Source: Bacteroidota bacterium
Lineage (GTDB): Bacteria > Bacteroidota > Bacteroidia > Bacteroidales > UBA12481
Length of the DNA stretch: 64,000 nt
Assembly: GCA_018669475.1 (NCBI GenBank)
Contig: JABHCC010000117.1
Location: 19,600 to 83,599, forward strand
Reading direction: 5' to 3'
Notes under the pieces: generated by a model
The model's database searches: none
What the model was told of the DNA's origin: nothing
What the model saw: the letters and a program-made list of their open reading frames with translations, nothing else
Translations under genes and position numbers: made by a program
In this document: positions 27,626 through 38,917 of the stretch, piece by piece
How the letters are laid out: each line of letters begins with the position of its first letter
How positions within the stretch are numbered: position 1 is the stretch's first letter

Positions 27626-30154
27626 ATGTTCCAATCAAAAAGCTTCCGTTTTTCATTGCCTATACTGGCAGTTATAATCACCACACTGTTAATTGTGCAA
27701 GGGGATATAGTTCAGAAATCAGATGTGGAATACACTCCAAACGACTGGTTATTAGCTCAGAGAGTATTCCCACATGGGTATATAAATCCAGATGCATATG
27801 AGGCTTCCCGCCAACAGGCAATTTCTTTACAGGAAGAACTTAAACAACTAAAGTCAGGTGGAGAAGAATGGGAATTTGCCGGTCCATTTAATGTTGGAGG
27901 GCGAGTAACTGACGTTGAAATGCATCCAAGCGATCCTTATATAATATACACTTGTGCAGCTTCAGGAGGAATATACAAATCAATCGACCAAGGAAGGGAA
28001 TGGGTACAGATTTTTGATGGTTATGAAACGCAATCAATTGGGGACATGGCTATTGCAAAAACAGACAAGCGGATTCTTTATGTTGGAACAGGTGAACCAA
28101 ATGGAGGGACCGGATCTGTTACTTATGATGGTTATGGAGTATATAAATCAAATGATGAAGGAGAAAGCTTTACTCATATAGGATTAAAAAATGCCGGAGG
28201 AATTGGGAAAGTAGAGATTGATCCCACAAATTCTGATATAGTTTTTGTAGCAGCAATGGGTAACTTGTTTTCAAACAATCCTGAAAGAGGCATTTATAGA
28301 ACCCTTGATGGTGGAGCAACATGGGAAAATGTACTTTATATTTCTGATTCAACAGGTGGAATTGATGTTGTTATTCATCCCAATCATCCTGATACAATAT
28401 TTGCCACCATGTGGGAAAGAACTCGATCCGCCGAAAAAAGAACATATGGTGGCAATTCCAGTGGTATGTTCAGATCTTATGATGGTGGAGATACCTGGGA
28501 AGAATTAACCAATGGGCTACCTTCTGGTAATATTAGCCGTATAGGTATAGGATTATGTGAATCACAGCCAGATATAATGTATGGTCATTATTCAGATCAT
28601 AATAAAAAATGGATTGACCTTTTTAAAACGACTGATGGAGGTGACCATTGGGTACCCACAAATTCAGATATAGAGGGGAATTATTGGAGAGGAAAAGTCC
28701 ATGTAGATCCAACTAATCCCGACATCGTGTGGTCGACGGGTGTATATATGTGGTATTCAAATGATGGAGCACAATCTTGGAAAACAATAAGTGGTCAGGA
28801 TTTCTGGGTTGACCAGCACGCTGTGTACGTTCATCCTCAAAACAACCAGTTTGTTGTTATTGGAAACGATGGTGGTGTTTATGTTTCTTATAATGGCTCA
28901 ACTACAAATCTCAAAGTCATGACTTTGCCTATTACTCAGTTCTATACCTGCGAAGTTAATCCTCATGATGTGAATGACATTATGGGAGGAACCCAGGATC
29001 GGGGAACACAAAGATCAGAAACAGGTAATCCAATGGAATGGGAAAGCATATATGGTGGTGATGGATTTGTCGTTCGGGTAGATCCAAGTGATCCAAAATA
29101 TATGTATGCGGCCTCTCAACGAGGTGGATTCGGAAGATCCACTAACGGAGGACAAAGATTCAGTGGAGCAAATCCGAACAGGAATGACAGATATAACTGG
29201 AAAACTCCATACGTTTTAGATCCAAATAATTCAAGGATAGTTTACTTAGGATCACATCGCGTTTATCGTTCAACAAATAGAGCGGTGACATGGAGCAGAA
29301 TCAGCGATGATCTTACAAATGGCGATCAACCACCCTGGAATTATGGAACTATAACAACACTTGCTGTATCACCAGTAAATTCAAAAATACTTTATGCCGG
29401 AACTGATGATGGAAATGTTTGGGTTAACCCAGATATATCTATCAGCAATAACTGGACTAAAGTATCGGATGATCTTCCATGGAGATGGGTGAGTTGTGTT
29501 GCGACTGACCCGCATGATGCTAATACTGCATATGTTACATTCACAGGATTAAGGTATTTTGATTATGTTCCTCATGTGTTTAAGACTACAGATTTAGGAG
29601 CTACCTGGATTGATATATCCAGCAATCTTCCTGATTTTCCTGTGAATAATATTCAGATTGATCCAGATATCAAAGACTATTATTACCTGGCTACTGATGG
29701 AGGTGTATTTGCTACTTATAATTCAGGAGATAGCTGGGAATTGATGGCACCTGGCATACCGAATGCACCTGTACTTGACCTGAATATTCACAAGACAACG
29801 CGTACTCTTTTAGCGGCAACATTTGGAAGATCAATGTGGAGAATTAATTTGCCAATCGCCAGCTCAATACATGATAGCAGGGTAGTAACTTCCAACTTGA
29901 AAGTCTATCCAAATCCTTCTACGGATCAGGTTAATATAAATATTTCTCTGGATCAGCCGCAGGAGGGGCAATTATTAGTATTTGATATCAATGGAAGAAT
30001 TGTTACCAAGATTCACGAGGGGATTTTCCATGCAGGGGAAGAAGAATTTATCTGGAATGGCAATACATCCAGGGGACAGCGAATTCCGGGCACTTATATA
30101 TGCCGATTAGTAAGCAATAAAACCACTAAAGCCATCAGGATCCAGATTCAATAA
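27626..30154 (+). CDS. Secreted BNR/sortilin-like beta-propeller protein with T9SS-type C-terminus
   Basis: 842 aa. Repeated YKSxDxGxxW motifs (GIYKSIDQGREWVQI, GIYRTLDGGATWENV, GMFRSYDGGDTWEEL); C-terminal LKVYPNPSTDQVNINI...GTYICRLVSNKTTKAIRIQIQ. Confidence 0.88.
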   Translation: MFQSKSFRFSLPILAVIITTLLIVQGDIVQKSDVEYTPNDWLLAQRVFPHGYINPDAYEASRQQAISLQEELKQLKSGGEEWEFAGPFNVGGRVTDVEMHPSDPYIIYTCAASGGIYKSIDQGREWVQIFDGYETQSIGDMAIAKTDKRILYVGTGEPNGGTGSVTYDGYGVYKSNDEGESFTHIGLKNAGGIGKVEIDPTNSDIVFVAAMGNLFSNNPERGIYRTLDGGATWENVLYISDSTGGIDVVIHPNHPDTIFATMWERTRSAEKRTYGGNSSGMFRSYDGGDTWEELTNGLPSGNISRIGIGLCESQPDIMYGHYSDHNKKWIDLFKTTDGGDHWVPTNSDIEGNYWRGKVHVDPTNPDIVWSTGVYMWYSNDGAQSWKTISGQDFWVDQHAVYVHPQNNQFVVIGNDGGVYVSYNGSTTNLKVMTLPITQFYTCEVNPHDVNDIMGGTQDRGTQRSETGNPMEWESIYGGDGFVVRVDPSDPKYMYAASQRGGFGRSTNGGQRFSGANPNRNDRYNWKTPYVLDPNNSRIVYLGSHRVYRSTNRAVTWSRISDDLTNGDQPPWNYGTITTLAVSPVNSKILYAGTDDGNVWVNPDISISNNWTKVSDDLPWRWVSCVATDPHDANTAYVTFTGLRYFDYVPHVFKTTDLGATWIDISSNLPDFPVNNIQIDPDIKDYYYLATDGGVFATYNSGDSWELMAPGIPNAPVLDLNIHKTTRTLLAATFGRSMWRINLPIASSIHDSRVVTSNLKVYPNPSTDQVNINISLDQPQEGQLLVFDINGRIVTKIHEGIFHAGEEEFIWNGNTSRGQRIPGTYICRLVSNKTTKAIRIQIQ

Positions 30155-30384
30155 GGTCGCAGGCCAATAGTAAAATAAAGAATTGATCCACCGTATGGCG
30201 TGCGCATTAATAAATACTTACTATGGTGGTTGGGTGTTTAACTTCTTTTTCAATTGTATATAATTGCTCTTAAAGTTATTGGATAGTTTTTGCAAGTCTC
30301 ATTCGAATTAGAACAATATTATCATGAACTGTTGGGATGTTGGAAACTCTAAGAGATCTTAATAGTTGCAAAACAACCGTTATA

Positions 30385-31404
30385 TCAGTCTTTGATGCAG
30401 CGGACCGAATTCCCGTGATCGTGGCGTTCGTCGCCTCGATATACATCATCCTTGTAGCAGCTCAGTTCCCGGCACCATCCTTCGTGCGACAAACCAATCT
30501 CTGAAGACGACCAAAAGGAGGCTCCATATCCCACCATAAGGACTAAACCTTTGGGCGCGCGATTGCCACCCGGAAGAGCTTTGAACCCACTGCTATTATC
30601 ACCATTCAGATCGTATTTCCAACCAGATATTGATTTTAGCTTAATCCCAACATCTCCAGAACTTCGCCACCAGGTATCATCTGCATCGGATGAACTCATC
30701 CCAAGATGTTTCTCCAATATCTTCCATTCCTCATCACTTGGTAAATGCCATCCTTTTGGACATGAAATATTTGCAGCATTCCAATTGTACAGTACCCCGT
30801 AGGTACGATAATTGTCCGTTGACTTTGCCTCAGCAACATTATTACCATTATAACCATTCACATAATAATACGCCTCATCAGTAGAACCTTCAAATGCGCT
30901 TGATACTACAGGTAAATAGGCTAGGTTTTCAGCCATCCAACACTGTTCACCAATTATTACCGTCTCATATTGATTGCCATCTCGTATATCGCTAAAACTT
31001 TCATTAATAGTGACAATTACCTCATCTGTTTCTTCAATAATATCTGCTCCATCTTCCTCGGTGATTATGCCTTCTTCAATAAGTTCATTAATTGCATTAA
31101 TAACTGCTTTTAACTGATTTGAAGCTGCTTTCTCATTTCCTTTTGTCAGGCTTTTCTTCGCATTTTCAAGCTTTGAGATCAGGGATTTGGATATTCCCTC
31201 GTCCAAAATTCCTTCGCTCACATATTTTTCAATCAACTGAATAATTTCATCAATGGATGAAATAGAGATGTTTGAGTTTTTTAACTGATTAGACTGTGTC
31301 ATTTCATTTTGTAGCTTAGTGTCTAGCATAATTTCATCCTTCTGACAAGATGATCCTGCACTGATTACTAAGGCAATTACCAATAATTTAAATAGAGTTT
31401 TCAT
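30385..31404 (-). CDS. FISUMP-domain (Fibrobacter succinogenes major paralogous domain) lipoprotein
   Basis: 339 aa. Lipobox SAGSSCQKD; domain EQCWMAENLAY...YGVLYNWNAA...CPKGWHLPSDEEWKILEKHLG...FKALPGGNR...FWSSSE...SVRCIKD. Confidence 0.85.
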   Translation of the reverse strand: MKTLFKLLVIALVISAGSSCQKDEIMLDTKLQNEMTQSNQLKNSNISISSIDEIIQLIEKYVSEGILDEGISKSLISKLENAKKSLTKGNEKAASNQLKAVINAINELIEEGIITEEDGADIIEETDEVIVTINESFSDIRDGNQYETVIIGEQCWMAENLAYLPVVSSAFEGSTDEAYYYVNGYNGNNVAEAKSTDNYRTYGVLYNWNAANISCPKGWHLPSDEEWKILEKHLGMSSSDADDTWWRSSGDVGIKLKSISGWKYDLNGDNSSGFKALPGGNRAPKGLVLMVGYGASFWSSSEIGLSHEGWCRELSCYKDDVYRGDERHDHGNSVRCIKD

Positions 31405-32146
31405 GATGTATATTTTTTTGATATATGAAACTTCCTGTAAGTAAAGGCCAAATATCTCTGACCGCTTTAATGATTCTTATAAGTATTCTTTTCAACTTTT
31501 CATATCCTTAATGTTTCAGCAATTGAAAGGTCACCTACTGAGTGAGGTGCTTTTTGTATGGATCATATCCTTGATCAATAGTTGAGGTATAATTCTTGAT
31601 AACCAGGGACAGTGATATTTTGATCCTGGCCTATCACATAGATAGTTAAGAAAAAGGTCTGGAATTGAATGGTTTTCATTTAGCATTGGATTATGGTTTA
31701 ATTAGTTATACTGTTGTACTCACAATCGCATAATAAAATTAGACCATATCCGTATCGGAAATGTCAAGCTTTCAATCATATTCTTTCGATTTACAATTAA
31801 AAGCTTTAAAAACCTTTCAAAGGCTATTACATCTTAGATTTAAGTCCATATTTACAATTGAATCTTGAAAATTTTTGAATGAAAAGATTGTGGAGATACT
31901 CCGGCATATTCCGAAGTGGCTACCATTTGGGATCCGCCTCGCAGTCAACTCTCACAATATTAATATTGCCAACCTGGCCAGCAACACTATGAAATTTATA
32001 AAAAGTCCATTCAGCTGGATGCCAAAATGTCTGCTTTAGAGTTTGGGAGGTAAAATCATCACCGAGGCACAATGCACTGGTATAAGCCAGGCTTTTTCAT
32101 GCTCCTGACATGCAGTTGGTCACCTTTTGTGTCATCTTTTCAGGTG

Positions 32147-32194
32147 CTTATTAGGGACCTTCATTGCACAGATCTGAACTAGGCCCCTAATAAG
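32147..32194. repeat. Imperfect inverted repeat / stem-loop
   Basis: CTTATTAGGGACCT ... AGGCCCCTAATAAG: 13 of 14 positions complementary, 20-nt loop. Confidence 0.6.
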
Positions 32195-32253
32195 TCTCAC
32201 AGGGTCAATGTCCGGGCCGTAACGATCCATCATATGTATATGTAAATATATCA

Positions 32254-32570
32254 TCATAGCTGCTTGTTTTTAAATGGAATAGTAAAATAAAACTGAGAAC
32301 CTTTGCCTTCTTCTGATTCTACCCAGATTTCTCCTCCTAGCATTTCTAAATAGGCTTTTGATATGGACAGGCCTAATCCAGCTCCCTCATAAGCTCTGGC
32401 CTTATGACGATCAGCCTGAATAAAGCGCTCAAAAACATTCTGTTGAAGTTATTTTGGAATACCAATACCTGTGTCTTTTACGAAAAATTCAATGAACTTA
32501 CTTTTTAGCTGACAGCCAAATTCAATGCCACCCTGATTTGTATACTTAATAGAATATTTGATGAGGTTTG
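32254..32570 (-). pseudogene. Sensor histidine kinase C-terminal (HATPase_c) fragment with in-frame stop
   Basis: Minus-strand translation NLIKYSIKYTNQGGIEFGCQLKSKFIEFFVKDTGIGIPK*LQQNVFERFIQADRHKARAYEGAGLGLSISKAYLEMLGGEIWVESEEGKGSQFYFTIPFKNKQL*; N-terminal part missing. Confidence 0.85.
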
Positions 32571-33420
32571 CCTTGCCTTATGTCGTTATCCGAATCCTCG
32601 GGATAGGATTATATGTGCGGGTTACGACCACCTTACATTCCGCAAGGACTTCTATAATCGTATTTACATCTATCGCAACTATAGGAATGGCTACTGTGTT
32701 GGTTGGGATATTTACCGAACCGGATGTGCGTATTTGGTGGTGGTTGGCTGCAATTGTTTTTGATATGCTTGCCGGACTTGTTGCCGGGCGTCTTGAGGGT
32801 TAGTCGGTACATCCAAAACATTTTGCAGAGCGACACGGTTTGATCATTATAATAGCTCTTGGAGAATCATTGATTGTTGCAGCAAGTGCTATAGCCACTC
32901 AGGGAATAACTACGGAGCTAATTATTGTGGGTGGATTGACTTTATTAATTACCTGTCTTCTTTAGTGGAGTTATTTTGCCTGGATTATAGAATATCTTGA
33001 AGATTATTTTTCTCAAAAATCCGGAGGGGATCAAAATGCTATGGCAAGAGATGTGTATAGCTTAATGCACTTTCCAATTGTAGCCGGTATAATTGGTATT
33101 GCCGTTGGATTTGAAATAATCTTATCCCATCCACATGATCTTCTGACTGTCCCTTTAGCTGCGGCAGTAGGTGGGGGATTTGTACTATTTATTGGATTTA
33201 CCGGTGCAGCAGTATTCAGGTCAAGCGGACTGTTCCTTGTTCCCCGAACCGCTATTCTTATTTTAACGTGTATAGGTGTAGTTTTTTCTGTTGGACACCC
33301 ACCTCAATTAATACTATGTGTGCTATCCGCAAGCCTGGCCCTGCTGATTATCATTGAATGGAAAAAGTGTCGTCACTTTTATCTGAATATAGTTAAGGAC
33401 AGGAGAACAATCATATTAAT
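32566..33420 (+). pseudogene. Low-temperature-requirement A (LtrA)-like membrane protein, 5'-truncated with two in-frame stops
   Basis: FALPYVVIRILGIGLYVRVT...GLVAGRLEG*SVHPKHFAERHGLIIIIALGESLIVAASAIA...LLITCLL*WSYFAWIIEYLEDYF... continuing in the same frame. Confidence 0.75.
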
Positions 33421-33422
33421 AC

Positions 33423-33510
33423 GTAGAATTTAAAGCAAATGATCTTGAAAAAATTAAGAAGTTTTATACTAACTCTTTTGATTGGACTTTTACAGATTTG
33501 GTAGATGTTA
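33423..33510 (+). pseudogene. Fragment resembling the N-terminus of a VOC/glyoxalase-family protein
   Basis: VEFKANDLEKIKKFYTNSFDWTFTD resembles a VOC N-terminus; no full domain follows. Confidence 0.45.
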
Positions 33511-33953
33511 AACCAATAGGAGCTGAAGCGCATATTGATTCATCAATAGGTCCATCTATTGACTCGGTTGGATTGGAAAGAGCAGCGCATGTGTTCGCTT
33601 TGCCAGAGCTGAATGTGTAGTACCAGCATTGCCCATTTACAATAAAGGGAAGATTAGAGTTAATAAAAGGATTGAGGACTTTTTAATCCATTTTAGCCGT
33701 ATATTATTGCTAATTAACATAAAGTAAAGGTGTTTTTGTTCTTGAAAACTGCCTTAGGTTTTGTTTTTTAATAAACTTATCAAAAATTCAAATAAAAGGT
33801 TAACTCCAAACTGAATGGACATCTGAATGTTAGAGTGCTCCCACTCTTTGATATGATCAAACCATCTCTTATCTTTAGGCTACACTGGGGGATTACTATT
33901 GACAAAAAACAGAATGTTTATGGTAATAGATATTTTTATTCAAATCCTTTGAT

Positions 33954-36446
33954 ATGATGAGTTATTCAGATCTTACAAAAGAAGAGTTGATTGCTATAGT
34001 TGAGAAACTTGAACGAGAGAGAAAAGATCTTAGAGATAGACCAGAATTAACTTTTGAGCAAGCTGCTGTGGGTATAGCGTTTGTTTCAGGCAAAGGGGAA
34101 ATCATAAAGGTCAATAATAAATTCGCACAATTATTTGGCACTGACCCTGTAGATATGATTTCCAGTAATGTAAATGATATAAGCCATCCAGATGATCCAA
34201 ATATAGATAATAGTGAAGTACGTAAAGTTTGGACAGGAGAATTGGATGAGTTGGAAATAAAAAAGAGATATATCAAAAAAGATAAATCTGTATTTTGGGC
34301 TAACCTTACATTATCCCTTGCAAAGTCTGCTAAAAATGAACCAAATTATTTTATTGCTGTTTTGCAAGATATCACGGAAAAGAAATCTGCCGAAGATAAT
34401 TTTTTTAAAGAAAGACAGTTCACTGATAAATTAATAAATAGCCTGCCAGGGATTTTTTATTTGTACTCAATTGATGGCAATGAAACTCAATTAATAAAAT
34501 GGAATAAGAATCATGAGAAAGTAACTGGCTATTCAACAGAAGAATTAAGGGGGATGACAGTTTTTGATTTTTTCTCCAAAAAAGAATCTCCAGCAATAAG
34601 AGCCGCTTTAAATAATATAATAAAGAAAGGGAAGGTTGCTATAGAAGCTAATCTCAAGCTAAAAAGCGGTGAACTAATTCCTCATTATTTCGAAGGACAT
34701 TTGTTATCAGATATTGATGAATATTTCTTTTTAGGAGTTGGCTTGGATATTTCAGAGCAGTATAAAGCCCAGAAAGTACTCAGGAAAAGTGAAGAAAAAT
34801 ATGCTGCTGTGGTTGAAAACAGTAACGATGGTATTGTTATACATAAAGCAGGTAGGGTTATTTATGTGAATCCTATTGTTGAGAAGGAATTGGGTTATGA
34901 TCCAAAAGAAGTCATTGGAAAAGACTTGACGGATTTTATAGCTCCTGAATACCAAAAAATTGTTGCACAAAGGGTTATGGATCGACTTTTGGGTAAATCA
35001 GTACCCAAAATTACAATTGTTGATTTGGTACGAAAAGATACAAGCCGACTGTCAGTAGAATTAAACACTTCCTTAATTAAATATGAAGGGGAGAAAGCAT
35101 TTCTGGTTACCATACGTGATATTACTGAAAGAAAAATTGCCGAAAGCAAACTAAGGGAAAGTGAATCTAAATTAAAGGAGGCACAAGAGATAGCAAAAAT
35201 TGGGCATTGGGTTTTAGATCTTGTCGAAAATTCATTAGAGTGGTCTGATGAGGTATACCGGATATTTGGATTAAAACCACAGGGATTCAAAGCTACTTAT
35301 GAAGCTTTTCTCGACAACATTCATCCTGACGACAGAGATATGACTAATGAAGCTTATAGCGACTCTCTGGTTAACAAGAAACCTTATGAAATAGTGCATA
35401 GGCTAAAACTGAAGGATGGAACTATCAAATATGTTATTGAAAAATGTGAAAGCACATTTGATAAAAATGGCGAACCGCTCCGTTCTGTTGGGACTGTGCA
35501 GGATATCACAAAACAAATAGAATTTGAAAATAAACTAAAAGCGAGTGAAGAGAAATTCAGACGCATATTTGAAACAACTCAAGATGGTTATTTGCTTGCT
35601 GATATTGAAGGCAATTTAGGTTCTGCAAATCCTTCAGCTATTAGAATTCTGGGATATAATAATGAGGAAGAGTTAATTGGCAAATCCTTAGGTCGTGATA
35701 TTTATACAGACGATAAACAAAGAGAAAAGACCTTAAAAGAGTTATTTATCAATGATAAGGTTCTCAATAGAGAGCTAATATTTAGGAAAAAAAATAAGGA
35801 TGAAATATATGTAGAGTGTAATATTCAGGCAATTAGAAATACTCAAGGTGAAGTTATTGCAACAGAAGGTACCTTCAGAGATATTACTAAGCGTAAACTG
35901 GCAGAAGAAGAATTAAAAAAATATCAAAACAATCTTGAAGGACTTGTTAAAGAAAGAACCATAGAGCTGGAAAAATCTCATAAAGAAAATTTAAAACTAT
36001 CTAAAGCTATTGATCACAGTTATGCTACAGTGGTGATTACTGATAAGGATGGAAATATTGAATATGTAAATCCAAATTTCACCAGAACTACCGGATATTC
36101 AGCTGATGAAGCAATGAATCAGAATCCAAGAATCCTGAAATCCAACCAAATGTCACAATCACATTATAAAGAAATGTGGGATACAATACTGGCGGGCGAA
36201 ATATGGAAGGGTGATTTTATAAACAAAAAGAAAAATGGAGACATCTATTGGGAAAGTGCTATAATCTCCCCTTTTTATAATGAAAAAAATGAAATTACTC
36301 ATTTTGTGGCGGTTAAAGAGGACATAACCAAAAGAAAAAGAGCCGAAGAAGAACTTGAACTATTTAAAACTTTTCCGATTCATCAACTGAAGGATTTGGC
36401 ATGGCTGATCTGGATGGTAATATTCTTTATCAAAATAATGCATTAA
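33954..36446 (+). pseudogene. Multi-PAS sensor protein, N-terminal part of a frameshifted hybrid histidine kinase
   Basis: Multiple PAS/PAC repeats (VLQDITEKK, TIRDITERK, TVQDITKQ, TFRDITKRK, VKEDITKRK); frame breaks at TTTT 36371-36374 inside a PAS repeat that continues in the next ORF. Confidence 0.75.
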
Positions 36447-38917
36447 ATAATTTGCTTGAAGAAAATGAAACGCCAGTTGGGGAAAGTCTCTTAAAAAACT
36501 ATTCTAAAGAAAACCAGGAATTATTTAGTGGTATAATCAAACAATTAATTGAAACAAGTCATTGGAAAGGAGAAATAGAAGTTCTTAGTAAGAATGGCAA
36601 TGCTGTTCTTACCCTACAAACTTTCTTTCTGATAAAAGATTCAAATGGTAATCCATCACAAATAGCAGCAGTAATCACAGATATTACTGAACAAAAAAAA
36701 GCAGAAGAGGAACTCGAATCGTTTAAAATGTTTGCTGATGGTTCTGGTGAGGGATTTGGTATGGCTGATTTAGATTCCAATATTCTATACATGAATAGAA
36801 GATTACTTGAATTATGTGAGCTTAATGAAGTTAGTCCAGAGGATAGTTTTCTAAGATTCTACACAAAAGATTCCATCGATGCTATTAATAATATTGTCAT
36901 GCCGGAACTAAAATCCAAGGGGCAATGGCAGGGAGAACTGGAATTTCTGACAGCGAATAATAATCTTTTAATAACTTACCACAATTTCTTCCTGATTAAA
37001 GATGAAAATGGACAACCATACAGAATGGCAGCCTTAGTTATGGATATGACAGATAGAAAAAGATCAGAAGAAGAGTTAAGAACATTTAAACGATTTGCAG
37101 AATCATCCAATGAAGGAATTGGAATAGCTGATATGAAATCCAATATCCTTTATATGAATAAGAGACTTCTTGAATTTGCTGAAATTAAGAATGTATCTGA
37201 ACATGTATCTTTTTTTAAATATTATCAGGGTAAAGACAGGGAGATCATAACAAAATTGATATTACCCGCTCTTAACACCAAAGGTCAATGGCAAGGGGAA
37301 ATTGATTTTACTTCAGTAGAAGGAAAGCTTACACCTACCTATCACAATTTTTTTGTGATTAATGATGAAAATGGAAAACCCTATAGAATTGCAACTATAA
37401 TTACTGATATTACGCAAACCAAGAAAATTGAATCGGAACTTAAGAAATCAAAAGAACAGGCAGAAGAAGCTAACAGATTAAAAAGTACATTTTTATCCAA
37501 TATGAGTCATGAGATTCGTACTCCGATGAATGCTATTTTGGGATTTTCTGAAATTTTATCAAAAGGCTTAAAAGACCGATCTCAATTAGATTATCTTTCT
37601 TCAATACAAAGCAGTGGTAAAACTCTATTGCAATTAATAAATGATATCCTGGATTTGAGCAAGATTGAATCAGGGAAACTGGATTTTAGTTATCAGCCTG
37701 CCAATATCCAGAATCTCATACAGGAAACAATAAATATGTTAAAGGTAAAATCTGATGAAAAAGATCTGCAAATAAACACAGTGATCTCAAAAGACTTACC
37801 AGGAATATTAAATATTGATGAGTTGCGTATAAAACAAGTTTTGATAAACCTTATAAGCAACGCTATAAAATTCACTGATAAAGGATATATCGAAGTTGAA
37901 ATTGGATGCCTGAATAAGAAGAAAGAACATCTTGATTTGTTTATTAAAGTAGAAGATACCGGCATAGGTATATCTAAAACAAATCATCAGAAAATCTTTC
38001 AGGCATTTGATCAAATCGAAGGAAAGGATAGTAAGAGATTTGAAGGAACCGGATTAGGACTTGCCATTACAAGACACCTTGTTACAATAATGAATGGAAC
38101 AATTGAGTTGGAAAGTGTAATTGGTAAAGGCAGTATTTTCACTATTGTATTGAACAAAGTAAAGTATAATGAAGCTGATGTTGAGTTTGAAGATAGTATT
38201 GACTTTGATCCTGATTCACTTGAATTTGAAGAATCAAGCGTATTGATTGTTGATGATATAAAAACCAACAGAGATGTATTAATAGGGTATCTAAGTAGTT
38301 ATAACATCAAAATTATTGAAGCTGAAAATGGAAAAGAAGCTTTAACAGCAATAGAAAAATACAAACCTGATTTAGTATTTCTTGATTTACGAATGCCTGT
38401 GATGGACGGTTATGAAGCACATAAGACGATCATGAAAAATCCCAAATGGTCACAAATTCCGATCATTGCAATTACAGCCTCCGCATTTGACAAAGATGAG
38501 AGAAAAATAATTGCTTTAGGATTCAGTGGTTACATTCGTAAACCGGCAAGCTTAAACGAAATCCTGAGCTGTTTAATGAAACACCTGAAACATACTGCTG
38601 AAGTCAAACATGAAGAAATTGCAGCAGAAGTCATCTTTGAGTTAATTGATAAACTGGATGAAGTTTTATTGGAAATTGACAAAAAAGCTATGCCTGTGTG
38701 GGAAGGAATAATGAAAATCAGAAAAATGAAAGATGTGCTTCTTTTGTCAGAACTTATAGTAGAAATTGGAAAAAAATATAACGCAGAATCATTAATAGAT
38801 TACGGGAATGAATTACATCTAGCAACTCAATCGTTCAATATCGATAAAGAATTGAAATTGATCCAACAATTTCCTGATTTTGTTAAAAAATTAAATTCTT
38901 CAAGCAATGGAAGATGA
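36401..38917 (+). CDS. PAS / HisKA / HATPase / REC hybrid histidine kinase (C-terminal part of the frameshifted gene)
   Basis: PAS repeats, FLSNMSHEIRTPMNAILGFSEIL (H box), EDTGIGISKTN, GTGLGLAITRHL, REC LVFLDLRMPVMDGYE. First Met lies inside a PAS core, so this is probably not an independent start. Confidence 0.85.
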   Translation: MADLDGNILYQNNALNNLLEENETPVGESLLKNYSKENQELFSGIIKQLIETSHWKGEIEVLSKNGNAVLTLQTFFLIKDSNGNPSQIAAVITDITEQKKAEEELESFKMFADGSGEGFGMADLDSNILYMNRRLLELCELNEVSPEDSFLRFYTKDSIDAINNIVMPELKSKGQWQGELEFLTANNNLLITYHNFFLIKDENGQPYRMAALVMDMTDRKRSEEELRTFKRFAESSNEGIGIADMKSNILYMNKRLLEFAEIKNVSEHVSFFKYYQGKDREIITKLILPALNTKGQWQGEIDFTSVEGKLTPTYHNFFVINDENGKPYRIATIITDITQTKKIESELKKSKEQAEEANRLKSTFLSNMSHEIRTPMNAILGFSEILSKGLKDRSQLDYLSSIQSSGKTLLQLINDILDLSKIESGKLDFSYQPANIQNLIQETINMLKVKSDEKDLQINTVISKDLPGILNIDELRIKQVLINLISNAIKFTDKGYIEVEIGCLNKKKEHLDLFIKVEDTGIGISKTNHQKIFQAFDQIEGKDSKRFEGTGLGLAITRHLVTIMNGTIELESVIGKGSIFTIVLNKVKYNEADVEFEDSIDFDPDSLEFEESSVLIVDDIKTNRDVLIGYLSSYNIKIIEAENGKEALTAIEKYKPDLVFLDLRMPVMDGYEAHKTIMKNPKWSQIPIIAITASAFDKDERKIIALGFSGYIRKPASLNEILSCLMKHLKHTAEVKHEEIAAEVIFELIDKLDEVLLEIDKKAMPVWEGIMKIRKMKDVLLLSELIVEIGKKYNAESLIDYGNELHLATQSFNIDKELKLIQQFPDFVKKLNSSSNGR

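Noticed and set aside
32147-32194. Integron attC site
   Set aside because: No recognisable RYYYAAC/GTTRRRY core sites at the stem ends and no integrase seen.
32566-33420. Amber (TAG) recoding in the LtrA-like frame
   Set aside because: The gene is also truncated at its 5' end and abuts other fragments, and the neighbouring kinase fragment has a TAA stop; pseudogenisation explains it.
33520-33700. Plus-strand peptide PIGAEAHIDSSIGPSIDSVGLERAAHVFALPELNV and its antisense reading
   Set aside because: Both directions look vaguely protein-like but I could not assign either to a family; too short to call.
36361-36410. Programmed -1 ribosomal frameshift in the PAS kinase
   Set aside because: No canonical X XXY YYZ slippery heptamer in the zero frame was found at the junction; a T-tract indel is simpler.
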